From Linderina pennispora (lineage: Eukaryota > Kickxellomycota > Kickxellomycetes > Kickxellales > Kickxellaceae): DNA of 16,457 bases. Made by a program: the position numbers and the translations under genes. Numbering within the stretch: the first letter of the stretch is position 1; each line of letters starts with the position of its first letter. The notes under the pieces are model-generated. The model had not been told where the DNA came from. It saw nothing but the letters and a program-made list of their open reading frames with translations, and searched no databases. Location of the stretch: assembly GCF_002104995.1 (NCBI RefSeq), contig NW_024468455.1, positions 1-16,457 on the forward strand. The letters are read 5' to 3'. Positions 8,941 through 16,457 of the stretch are shown piece after piece.

Positions 8941-9062
8941 GGAGCCGTGCCCTTATCAACAGGTAGCCAGCGACATAGCAGCCTCCCCGTCTCTCCTTTT
9001 CTTCAGTTCGGTTTAATTCTGCTCTATTATCCAAACGCTTTATATGTGCACACATCCTCCTG

Positions 9063-9824
9063 ATGCCACTAACAAGGAAACTGACAATCGCTAAAAGCAA
9101 CGATGGTGGGCTCACCATCTACGTGTATGAAGGAGCCGCCACTGGCCCAGCCGCATCAAAACCCAGTGAGATCCTGGGGCTGGCGTATACGCTCTACCGT
9201 GATAGAGACAGACTGCACATCAGCAGAGGGCTAGACATGCACGGCAGCAAAGCGACCATGATCGCCAATGTCAACGGCTTCGAGGGCGTGACGGCAAAGA
9301 TAAACGCTGGCGCGCAGACATTCGTCTCAACGCGCCGTGTCAGCAGTCTGCCATGGAAATTCACCGATGAGTCGCAGCAGAAATTCAAATGGCACGTGAC
9401 ATCGCAGGGCCGGTACTGGGACCTACGCGCCAAGGGTGGCAGCAACGCCGCGACATTCACAAACAACGGGCCGTTTGAAGAGACGCTTGGGGTGCTGGAA
9501 TTCACCAGAGGCGCTAGCGAGTCATTTACACAGCTTACACTGCTAACGTGGAACCTTACCAGACAATCGCTCAACGATCAGCGCCAGCAAAAAGGCGCCA
9601 ATCACTCGCCCAATACGACGAATGCCTGGTTCATTGACGGGTTTTACGGCAGCGACGGCAGCGGCCATTCCAATAGCCAGCACGGGTGGTACACCTCGGG
9701 TGGTGGACACCACCATGGTGATCACGGCGGCGATTGTGGTGGAGGCCATAGCGGTGGTGGTGGCGATTGCGGCGGTGGTGGTGGTGGTGGTGGCGGTGAC
9801 AGCGGCGGCGGCAGCGGTAACTAG
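9063..9824 (+). CDS. unrecognised beta-rich protein with Gly/His/Cys tail
   Basis: This 253-residue protein has no signal peptide or membrane segment. Residues 1-175 alternate hydrophobic and polar residues and read as a beta-rich domain: LTIAKSNDGGLTIYVYEG, ILGLAYTLYRD, WKFTDESQQKFKWHVTSQG, RYWDLRAK, LGVLEFTRG and FTQLTLLTWNLTRQ. The spacing recalls the fungal DUF6593 / LURP-one / scramblase-like (Tubby C-terminal-like) fold, but I cannot confirm that. A linker with NTTNAWFIDGFYGSDGSG leads to a tail (about 212-253) made almost only of Gly, with five His, two Cys (225, 236) and four Asp, which could bind metal. The start is the first ATG after a pyrimidine-rich leader. The gene diverges from the secreted-protein gene and is followed in the same direction by the phosphatase gene. 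Confidence 0.8.
   Translation: MPLTRKLTIAKSNDGGLTIYVYEGAATGPAASKPSEILGLAYTLYRDRDRLHISRGLDMHGSKATMIANVNGFEGVTAKINAGAQTFVSTRRVSSLPWKFTDESQQKFKWHVTSQGRYWDLRAKGGSNAATFTNNGPFEETLGVLEFTRGASESFTQLTLLTWNLTRQSLNDQRQQKGANHSPNTTNAWFIDGFYGSDGSGHSNSQHGWYTSGGGHHHGDHGGDCGGGHSGGGGDCGGGGGGGGGDSGGGSGN
9696..9824 (+). repeat. GGT/GGC codon repeat coding the glycine tail
   Basis: GGT and GGC triplets dominate this stretch, with an uninterrupted GGC/GGT run at about 9771-9797. Such tracts change length readily by slippage, so tail length is likely variable between strains. Confidence 0.85.
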
Positions 9825-10285
9825 CAATGCCAGGCCATTGCTTCCATATCGTCTTTATCGCTACCCTGTTGTGTATTTAGTTAAATTCTCCTATGTCAAA
9901 ACGAGTCTTGCAGTGACGTGTAGCGAAGAAAGATTTCCCCGGGCTCGGTGTTCATCGGCCATTTTCTGTGGATCAGCCGTGTGTGCTAAAAATATTATCT
10001 GAGCACCGTCTCTTGCCGATTATCGGCAGACCATTGCTCGTTTAAGCTTTGAGTGTGCATGTTTGCACAGGCCTTGGTTGTTGGCACAGTCCTGACCAAC
10101 ACACATCACGTGCAACATTGAGTGGTCCACAGTTGGACTTTTACAAACCCCTTGTCCTCAGGTCCGGTCTGCCCAGTAAAGACAGCCTCTCGGAGTAGCC
10201 TCTGCCACACTCTCGTCTCCTTCAGCTGTTTGTGCTTGGCTCCTCAGTCTATATCTCTTATTTCTAGGCGCCCTCTCACAGCACC
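9825..10285 (+). promoter_or_regulatory. intergenic region upstream of the phosphatase gene
   Basis: This 461-base gap serves as 3' region of the preceding gene and promoter of the phosphatase gene. It holds a palindrome with CCG-N5-CGG at its core (10014-10028), one CCCCT stress-element-like core near 10148, and a pyrimidine-rich leader ending TTATTTCTAG just before the ATG. That last string resembles a 3' splice site, so a 5'-UTR intron is possible. Confidence 0.4.
10014..10028. promoter_or_regulatory. palindrome with CCG-N5-CGG core (possible Zn2Cys6 site)
   Basis: TGCCGAT-T-ATCGGCA is a perfect inverted repeat with 7-base arms and a one-base centre, 258 bases before the phosphatase ATG. 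Fungal Zn2Cys6 activators bind paired CGG triplets in inverted, everted or direct order with fixed spacing, and this is an everted CCG/CGG pair with 5-base spacing. Assignment to a factor is not possible. Confidence 0.35.
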
Positions 10286-10966
10286 ATGCCAGCCAAAACT
10301 GCAACGCTCAAAGCCAAGGGGCTCATCTTTGATCTCGACGGCACCCTGATCAGCACCCTGGAGGTTACAGAGAAGATATACACAAAGCACGCCGCTAAAT
10401 ACAACATTGACCCGGCGCCCATCCTTGCCCATTGCCATGGGGTGCCGACACAGGAGGTGCTGAAGAAGTTCTATCCTACCGAGATGCACACGGTTGAGAA
10501 GGCACTGGAGCTCGAGAAGGAGGCTGCTGAGATTCTCGACGGGGTGAGGGTAATTCCAGGTGCGTCAGAGCTGCTGGCGTCGCTGCCGGCCGAGCGCTGG
10601 TCGATTTTCACCTCCGGCCTGCCACTTCTGGCGCACCCGCGCATGAGGCGCTTGCAGCTGCCCATCCCCAGTGTGTTTATTACGCCGCTCGACATTACCA
10701 ATGGAAAACCCCATCCCGAGGGATACATTCGCGCCGCCAAGGACCTAGGGTTCAATGCCAAGGACTGCATCGTATTTGAGGACGCGCATGCAGGCACCAA
10801 GGCCGGCCATGATTCGGGTGCCACCGTCATTGGTATCCGGACGCTGCTCTCGGAAGCGCAGCTCAAGGAGGCCGGTGCCGACTATACGGTCCGGGACATG
10901 TCCAGGGTGTCTGTGTGCGTCGACCAGACCACAGGCGACCTAACTATCACACTCAACGAGGAGTAA
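10286..10966 (+). CDS. HAD-family sugar/glycerol phosphate phosphatase (GPP/DOG type)
   Basis: This 226-residue protein is close in length and layout to yeast Gpp1/Gpp2 (glycerol-3-phosphatase) and Dog1/Dog2 (2-deoxyglucose-6-phosphatase). All four haloacid dehalogenase motifs are present: FDLDGTL with nucleophile Asp16 and Asp18; IFTSG with Thr109/Ser110; Lys141 in NGKPHPEGY; and FEDAHAG with Glu165 and Asp166. Residues 20-90 form the helical cap that selects substrate. The reaction is Mg-dependent hydrolysis of a small phosphate ester in the cytosol. GPP enzymes make glycerol for osmotic and redox balance, and DOG enzymes clear sugar phosphates; motifs alone do not separate them, so no symbol is given. 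The start ATG is preceded by AGCACC, a good fungal context. AATAAA follows 30 bases after the stop. Confidence 0.92.
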   Translation: MPAKTATLKAKGLIFDLDGTLISTLEVTEKIYTKHAAKYNIDPAPILAHCHGVPTQEVLKKFYPTEMHTVEKALELEKEAAEILDGVRVIPGASELLASLPAERWSIFTSGLPLLAHPRMRRLQLPIPSVFITPLDITNGKPHPEGYIRAAKDLGFNAKDCIVFEDAHAGTKAGHDSGATVIGIRTLLSEAQLKEAGADYTVRDMSRVSVCVDQTTGDLTITLNEE

Positions 10967-10995
10967 AGCAAGAAAGTGCTTTATCAATTAGACGG

Positions 10996-11001
10996 AATAA
11001 A
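10996..11001 (+). terminator. AATAAA polyadenylation signal of the phosphatase gene
   Basis: Canonical AATAAA 30 bases after the stop at 10966. A second AATAAA at 11190-11195 lies further into the gap before RAD54 and could be an alternative site. Confidence 0.6.
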
Positions 11002-11300
11002 TGAGCAGTGTTTTCGTATTTCCAGCATGCAATTGCCAGCTCCGCCTTCTAATGAACCCACTCGCTCCGGATCAGGATCGGATCTGGCGATCAACAGCCC
11101 GAAAAACGCGCAGCCAGCCTCAGGTCCTCCTTTTCTAGCTGCTGGGCTCCAACAACAGCACAGCTCGGCCAGCACCAACTCTACCCTCTAATAAACATTC
11201 CTCCTCGGTGCCTTCTCGATTTGACCCCAAATTCTGCTTTTCCATTGTACAGCTTCCGTTCAATTCTTGTGGCCTTTGCTACCTAGCTCACAACATTCAA

Positions 11301-13850
11301 ATGCTTTCAGGCATGCCAGCCGCTGTGCAGCAGATTCCAAACCGGCGTCTGTTCAGGCCATTTGTGTCGCCGTCAAGAAGTAAGCCTGCCGGTGAAGCGA
11401 CGGCAAAGCACCCAGCACGATCGTTGAAGCGCGTCTTTTCTGTGCGCAAATCCGCAGTCGCATCGTCTACCAACCACCTGTTGCCCAGCAAGCGCAGGCG
11501 AGTGTCAGAGAGCAACAGTGGGGAAGATGACGGCGGTGAGACAGCCAAGGAGGACGACTGTATACCGGGGGTGAACTATAACGGCATGTCGAGGAAGCTT
11601 TTCAAACCGTTCAGACCACCCAAGGCTATTCGGCCCGTGTCAGCCGACCAAGAAGATGCTGCGGGTAACAGCATGTGTGACCAGCAAAATACCAGATTTA
11701 GTATGGGCCGGGGCTCGCTGGGTGTCAGACGCAGGAAGGTAGTGCCACGTGGCCCGCGATACAGCGCCGACACAGAAGATGCCGTAGTGCTATATAGACC
11801 GGGGACTGGGGCCGATGGAGCAGAATCACAGCAGTCTTCAACGTCGTCGCAATCAGGGGACAGTGCGGCAACGCTTGTGCCGATTGCAAACCGTAACAAG
11901 TCACTGAAGAGCCTTTTGGGTGAAGGCGGCGAAAGCAGTGCAGCGTTAAAGGAAGTGCCGGTGGTAGTTGACCCAGCGCTGGGCCGTAAGCTGCGTCCGC
12001 ACCAAGTTGAGGGAGTGAAGTTCCTGTTCAACTGCACAACTGGACGCATCTACAAGAACGCGTTCGGGTGTATCATGGCCGACGAGATGGGTCTTGGCAA
12101 GACTCTGCAGTGCATCGCACTGCTGTGGACGCTGCTGCAGCAGTCACCGACGCCTGGAAAGCCAACGATCGAAAAGTGCGTGGTTGCGTGCCCAAGCAGC
12201 TTGGTCAAGAACTGGGCTAACGAGATTGTAAAGTGGCTCGGGTCGACCAAGATTGCGCCGCTGGCTTGCGATAACAAAGGCACGAAGGAGAAGGTCACCC
12301 GCAGTCTGGAGCAGTTTATCGGCGCGCGTGGCCGCATGATCATCCACCCGGTTCTGATTATCTCGTACGAGACCCTGCGCACATACATTAATGTGCTGTC
12401 CAGGGGCCCCATCGGCTTGCTGCTGTGTGATGAGGGGCACAGGCTCAAGAACTCGGCTTCGCAGACATTCCAGGCGCTGGATTCGCTCAAGGTCGAGAGG
12501 CGTGTGATTTTGTCGGGCACCCCTATCCAGAACGACCTGTCCGAGTATTTTTCGCTGCTCAATTTCACCAACCCAGGGCTGCTGGGCTCGACACAAGAGT
12601 TCCGCAAAAAGTACGAGCTGCCCATTCTGCGTGGGCGCGACGCCCTTGCCACCGACAGCGAGCAGAAGAGAGGCGACGAAATGCTGGCTGAGCTCAATGC
12701 CATTGCCAGCAAGGTCATCATCCGTCGCACCAACGACCTGCTGTCCAAGTACCTTCCAGTCAAATACGAGCACGTTGTGTTCTGTCCACTGACTGAGCTG
12801 CAGACCGATCTGTACGAGCTGTTCCTGAAGTCAAAGGAGGCGCGCGCTGCGATTGGTGAAGGTGGCAAATGCGCGCTGCAGACAATCATCAATCTAGGCA
12901 AACTATGTAACCACCCAAGCCTGATTGATATCACTAAGCATGTCCAGGGATACCAGGCGGTGACACCCAAGGAGTATTTCACCGACAGATTGCAACCCGT
13001 GTCCAGGAGTGGTGGTATTGGGCGACGTGGTGCAGCGATCCGCGGAATGCAGATGATGCAGCAAGGCGACAGCTCTTCGGCCAACCAGCCGTTCCATCCC
13101 AGGTGGTCCAGCAAAATGGCGTTGCTCGACCGTATGTTGCAGCAGATTAGTCGGGGGCGCGAGAAGGACAAGATTGTGCTGATTTCAAACTACACGCAGA
13201 CACTAAACCTGTTTGAGGAACTGTGCAAGGGGCGCGGGTTCGGCTACTACCGCCTCGACGGCTCTATGACGATCCCTAAGCGGCAGCAGATTGTTGACCA
13301 GTTCAACAACCCAAATGACCCTGCTTTCGTCTTCTTGCTTTCGTCCAAGGCGGGCGGCTGCGGAATCAACCTGGTCGGTGCCAACCGGCTGGTCTTGTTT
13401 GACAGCAGCTTCAACCCGGCAGACAATCTTCAGGCGTGCGGGCGAATCTGGCGCGATGGGCAAAAGAAGACTTGCTATATTTATACCATGGCTACTACCG
13501 GCACAGTCGAAGAGAAGATTTTCCAGCGGCAGGCATACAAGACGTCGCTGGCCACCTGTGTCGTGGATGAGCAGGAGAACGTTGACCGGCACTTTTCGCG
13601 TGACCAGATGCGCCAGCTGTTCAAGGCCAGGCTGCGTGGCGAGACTATGTGTGATACGCATGACCAGTTCAAGTGCCGGAGATGCGTACATGGAAGGCAG
13701 GCGATCAAGGCGTCAGAGAATATGGACTTTGCGGACCACAATTCATGGGAGCATTTCGGCCAAACCGATGCACCCAAGCTACAAGACCAGCTATTGCGCT
13801 CATGCATGGGCAAGGATGTATCATTTGTGTTCCAGTACAAGTCGCATTGA
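11301..13850 (+). CDS. RAD54: Rad54, SNF2-family DNA translocase of homologous recombination
   Basis: Rad54 works with Rad51 in the nucleus: it remodels DNA and nucleosomes, promotes strand invasion and branch migration, and strips Rad51 from duplex DNA. The first ATG in the frame gives 849 residues (yeast 898, human about 750). The N-terminus (1-230) is variable and carries LF[KR]PF twice (17-21, 100-104), a KRRRV nuclear signal (64-68) and LGVRRRKV, matching the family's conserved block. The motor follows: LRPHQVEGVKFLF, Walker A in MADEMGLGKT (259-268), DEGH (377-380), SGTPIQND (from 405), RRTNDLLSKYLPVK, SNYTQTLNLFEELC, SSKAGGCGINL (from 681) and GRIWRDGQKKTCYIY (from 714). A C-terminal CDTHDQFKCRRC (Cys784, His787, Cys792, Cys795) matches the family's conserved Cys-bearing end. 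The frame is open to a GTG at 11208 but no earlier ATG exists. An ACGCG core at 11106-11110 might be a weak G1/S element. The gene is intact and shows no intron. Confidence 0.97.
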   Translation: MLSGMPAAVQQIPNRRLFRPFVSPSRSKPAGEATAKHPARSLKRVFSVRKSAVASSTNHLLPSKRRRVSESNSGEDDGGETAKEDDCIPGVNYNGMSRKLFKPFRPPKAIRPVSADQEDAAGNSMCDQQNTRFSMGRGSLGVRRRKVVPRGPRYSADTEDAVVLYRPGTGADGAESQQSSTSSQSGDSAATLVPIANRNKSLKSLLGEGGESSAALKEVPVVVDPALGRKLRPHQVEGVKFLFNCTTGRIYKNAFGCIMADEMGLGKTLQCIALLWTLLQQSPTPGKPTIEKCVVACPSSLVKNWANEIVKWLGSTKIAPLACDNKGTKEKVTRSLEQFIGARGRMIIHPVLIISYETLRTYINVLSRGPIGLLLCDEGHRLKNSASQTFQALDSLKVERRVILSGTPIQNDLSEYFSLLNFTNPGLLGSTQEFRKKYELPILRGRDALATDSEQKRGDEMLAELNAIASKVIIRRTNDLLSKYLPVKYEHVVFCPLTELQTDLYELFLKSKEARAAIGEGGKCALQTIINLGKLCNHPSLIDITKHVQGYQAVTPKEYFTDRLQPVSRSGGIGRRGAAIRGMQMMQQGDSSSANQPFHPRWSSKMALLDRMLQQISRGREKDKIVLISNYTQTLNLFEELCKGRGFGYYRLDGSMTIPKRQQIVDQFNNPNDPAFVFLLSSKAGGCGINLVGANRLVLFDSSFNPADNLQACGRIWRDGQKKTCYIYTMATTGTVEEKIFQRQAYKTSLATCVVDEQENVDRHFSRDQMRQLFKARLRGETMCDTHDQFKCRRCVHGRQAIKASENMDFADHNSWEHFGQTDAPKLQDQLLRSCMGKDVSFVFQYKSH

Positions 13851-13869
13851 ATATGTTATATGTCAAGCT

Positions 13870-13875
13870 AATAAA
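13870..13875 (+). terminator. AATAAA polyadenylation signal of RAD54
   Basis: AATAAA 20 bases after the RAD54 stop, in an AT-rich stretch (ATATGTTATATG just before it). Confidence 0.65.
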
Positions 13876-14478
13876 CTAATTTCTGGTGAGGAATCGTATA
13901 CAACCAGTGGTTGGATGCATGGACTGCGTTAGCATTAATGCTGGCCCAGCAGACACTTTTATATAGACAGTAGATATTCGGCAACAATGGCAAGCAAGCG
14001 TGGATGAATGTCCATATGCTTCGCATAATGATATTACTGATGGCTGGACCAGCATAAGAGGGCCATGTGTAATATTGGTGATACCCATAGACCTGATTTC
14101 ACATGCAGCCTGCTTGTTTAGGAAAGCGCTGCAACAATACTGCGCAGCACTTGGCAGATCGTGTGAACTGAGATTCCGCAGCCGTACGAGCCAAGATTCC
14201 GCATTTGTGCAACAGTCGAGTCTGCCACACATCTTTTGTCCACTGGAGCTGGTGCTCTCAACAGCACCGACGGGAAATTGTGACCAACAGCATCCCCCGA
14301 AAGGCTTTCTGTCACCTTGCAAATATTTAAATATCCAGTCATCGAGATGTGAGGGGCCATAAAACCTGTAGGAATTTGTAATCCAAAGAAGGAAAAAAAG
14401 AAAGTAGCGTGATTTCAGAATCAGGTTGTGTGAATATTTACAATGTGTATTACTGGCAGGCTAAGGACTCGGCTCCCC

Positions 14479-14485
14479 TATATAA
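14479..14485 (+). promoter_or_regulatory. TATA box upstream of the Ras GEF gene
   Basis: TATATAA lies 295 bases before the ATG at 14780. If used, the leader would be about 265 bases long or contain an intron. Confidence 0.35.
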
Positions 14486-14514
14486 TGTCGGCCAAGCCCT
14501 ACATACTGTCGGCC
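14486..14514 (+). repeat. two direct TGTCGGCC boxes, 21 bases apart
   Basis: TGTCGGCC occurs at 14486-14493 and 14507-14514, each followed by (A/G)AGC. The 21-base start-to-start distance is two turns of DNA, as expected for paired factor sites on one face. The factor is unknown. Confidence 0.45.
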
Positions 14515-14779
14515 GAGCTTCACTGAGCTCCGATACAAATTCCCGAAAAACTGCACTGTATGAACCTATCCCCTGCTTATTCGCAGGTATTGCTGCTGTA
14601 TTTACATCTGTCCGTATTGTCATCGCCGGCCGATTATCTTGCTTGCTTACTAACACGGAGCCACGTTCTTTTTAGAGGGTCTACAGGCACATGCTTCACT
14701 GGGCTTTAGTAGGTCGCCTTTTCTTTCACATTTCATATATTTTCTATTCTTTTTCTGGTCGTAATCTTTGATAGTGACC

Positions 14780-16457
14780 ATGGCATTCTATTTCAACCAC
14801 GGCAGCACGGTCGACCAGATTGATGACTACAGGCCAGTGCCCATCGAGAAAACACTGATGTCGCCAGCTAATGAAAGCGACCACACGCAAAAGCAATCAT
14901 TGGTGAATGCAAAGCGTGCCTGGCGTGAATGCAAAGTCTCCAACATGTTCAAGTATCCATATTCGCCTCAGCTGGACCAGCGAGAACCACAGCCGACAAA
15001 CCTGTACTCTGAGATGTACAATGCCAGCGACTTGATATTCAACGACGCAGGCCAAGTGACGTACGGAACATGGCGCGCATTGGTTATCTATCTAACGCAG
15101 CCTGAAAACAACATGGAGTTTATGCGTGTTTTCTTTATCGGGTTCCGACTGTTCGCATCGCCGAGGGGACTGGCAGAGGCATTGGCTATGCGGGCACATC
15201 TGCCACCGCCAGAAACCGAGTCAGTGTCAGTGCTACGGGCATGGAGAGAGCGCACCTTAAGGCCGATCCAGCACAAGGTCCTCCAGGCAATCAAGTACTG
15301 GCTCAGCCATGCCTGGTGCCATGAGCAAGATCCGTCGTGCTTGCCGATTCTGATGCGACTCTTGGCATCTGAGAAACGCAACTCCAGGTATCCACTGCCA
15401 CAGCGCGAGTGTCTAAAGCTCATGTGTCGTATCAACGAACTGTACCGGGATGAGGCGCCAGGTATCAAGTCGATGCGATCGCTGGCAGTACCTGTGCCGA
15501 CTCGTGAGACTAGTATTTCACAGACGCCACCGGAGCAGCCACAGCTATCATATGCTGAGGACACGGATAGGGGATATAGCAACGGCGAGCTTTTGTCGGC
15601 TGTCGACTCGAGTTGCTGCAGAAGCAAGCGCAAGCGCCTGCTGACGAGGCTGTTTACACACCACAAGAGCAGCAACAATAAGCGGACAGTTCCCGGTGGT
15701 GTGGCGATGCACCGTGCCCAGTCACCAAGGGTCATTGACCAGCACTCTGACTGAGTCAAACCCCGAGCACCCAACTGAAGCAGCAAGAGGCCGACCCGGT
15801 GCTTGGTATCTCTGAGCTTCTGATGGCTACAGTTGGAGAGGATCTGTCTGTGGAGGCGTACCGGTCTTCCAATATCCTGCAGGTGTCGCCGATGGATGTA
15901 GCATGCCAGCTAACGATCATCGAGAGCTCGTGCTTTTGCCAGATCCAGCCGATGGAGCTGGTTAACAAGGAGTTTAGCCATGGTGAAACGTCGCTAGCCG
16001 TCAACGTGCGGCAGATGACAAAATGGTCGACGCAGATTTCGCGATGGGCTTCTGCTGTGATTCTGTCGGACCACCACAGAGCGGCGGTGTCGGGCACTCA
16101 AATACTTTATCCAGCTTGGAACACAGTGCCTGGCGCTGAAGAACTACGACGCGGTCATGGCAATCAAGGCTGCCATATTCTGTGCTGCAGTGATGCGACT
16201 GAAGAGTACGTGGGCGCTCCTGCCCAAAAAATTCGATGTGCTGAGCAAGAGGCTGCATGAAGCGACCGATCCTGACCGAAACTACGCCAACTACCGGGAT
16301 CTTTTGCGTCGCTCGCAGCCACCACTGCTGCCGTTCATGGGCCTATATTTGACGGATCTAACCTTCCTCGAAGACGGCAATCCGACATACCGCCGCCGCT
16401 CATCGACAGATTCGATCCTGACAGCAAAGAACGTCAATCGCCAGTCCCAGCCGTGTA
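14780..16457 (+). CDS. Ras guanine-nucleotide exchange factor (REM + CDC25 domain), 3'-partial, two frameshifts
   Basis: The product would load GTP on a Ras-type GTPase at the membrane, like yeast Cdc25, Bud5 or fission yeast Ste6; which one cannot be told. The ATG at 14780 has the strong context GACCATGG. Residues about 90-200 form the RasGEF N-terminal (REM) domain (GQVTYGTWRALVIYLTQPE, FMRVFFIGFRLFASPRGLAE, IKYWLSHAW). A basic linker follows. The frame then stops at 15752-15754 where one C is missing; restoring it continues SDLSQTPSTQLKQQ. The catalytic domain starts near 15820: SPMDVACQLTIIES, QPMELVNKEF, VRQMTKWSTQISRWASAVIL. A second break near 16068 (one extra base, or two missing) leads to RALKYFIQLGTQCLALKN, WALLPKKFDVLSKRL, NYANYRDLLRRSQPPLLPF and YLTDLTFLEDGNPTYR. 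About 559 residues lie in the window, and only the end of the domain is cut off. The upstream region before the REM domain is short for a Cdc25. Confidence 0.93.

Larger units (their letters stand above)
8003..9062. other. 1.06 kb intergenic region, one weak ORF
   Basis: This region is shared by two diverging genes, the secreted protein on the minus strand and the Gly/His-tailed protein on the plus strand. It therefore holds both promoters. The only sizeable frame is the minus-strand ORF 8940-8482. No RNA gene or mobile element was recognised. A GGTGTGTGT stretch near 8362 and CACACACG-like strings near 8493 are minor simple sequence. Confidence 0.5.
13876..14779 (+). promoter_or_regulatory. 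0.9 kb gap between RAD54 and the Ras GEF gene
   Basis: No convincing gene lies here; the frames present lack ATG starts or protein-like composition. The right third looks like a promoter: TATATAA at 14479-14485, two TGTCGGCC boxes, a third related GCCGGCCG near 14626-14633, and a pyrimidine-rich leader (TATTCTTTTTCTGG) before the ATG at 14780. Confidence 0.45.

Noticed and set aside
5960-9062. tRNA, snRNA or CRISPR-like arrays
   Set aside because: No T-loop, snRNA signature or regularly spaced direct repeat was found by eye; a covariance-model search would be decisive.
10976-11191. 71-codon frame between the phosphatase and RAD54 genes
   Set aside because: It has no good start, low-complexity Ser/Asn composition and spans the phosphatase polyadenylation signal.
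12050-13171. 373-codon minus-strand frame inside RAD54
   Set aside because: It is the antisense of the highly conserved motor domain and has no protein-like features.
14000-14362. 120-codon frame between RAD54 and the Ras GEF gene
   Set aside because: It opens with GTG, has no ATG start, and its translation lacks protein-like pattern.

Overview
The window looks like nuclear DNA of an early-diverging, intron-poor, fairly GC-rich fungus. The evidence is a Nup155/Nup170 nucleoporin, a Rad54 recombination motor, a GPP/DOG-type sugar-phosphate phosphatase, a Ras guanine-nucleotide exchange factor and a small secreted cysteine-rich protein, all with eukaryotic spacing, AATAAA signals and long single-exon reading frames. 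A zoopagomycete such as a Kickxellales relative would fit, but that is inference from style and not from a marker gene.

Layout. Positions 1-3590 (+) hold most of a Nup155/Nup170 gene whose 5' end lies before the window; it is cut by at least twelve single-base indels. It converges, across an 86-base gap, on a minus-strand gene (5959 down to 3677) for a basic, proline-rich, probably disordered nuclear protein of about 760 residues with two tandem repeats, itself cut by two indels. Positions 5960-7588 carry no convincing gene but hold a compound inverted repeat near 6371-6418 and an A-rich run. At 8002-7589 (-) is a secreted protein with a signal peptide, 11 cysteines and two Lys-Arg sites. A second gene-poor kilobase follows. 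At 9063-9824 (+) is an unrecognised protein with a Gly/His/Cys tail, at 10286-10966 (+) a GPP/DOG HAD phosphatase, at 11301-13850 (+) RAD54, and from 14780 to the window end (+) a Ras GEF with an REM domain and a catalytic domain, broken by two indels.

The genes do not form a pathway: nuclear pore, recombination, osmolyte or sugar-phosphate metabolism and Ras signalling sit side by side as ordinary eukaryotic neighbours. The most notable overall pattern is regional: single-base indels, mostly in short homopolymers, are dense at both ends of the window and absent from the three long or medium genes between about 9060 and 13850. This points to local sequence quality more than to gene death. The best candidates for undescribed biology are the Kex2-type cysteine-rich secreted protein, the basic repeat protein, the Gly/His-tailed protein and the hairpin region near 6371.
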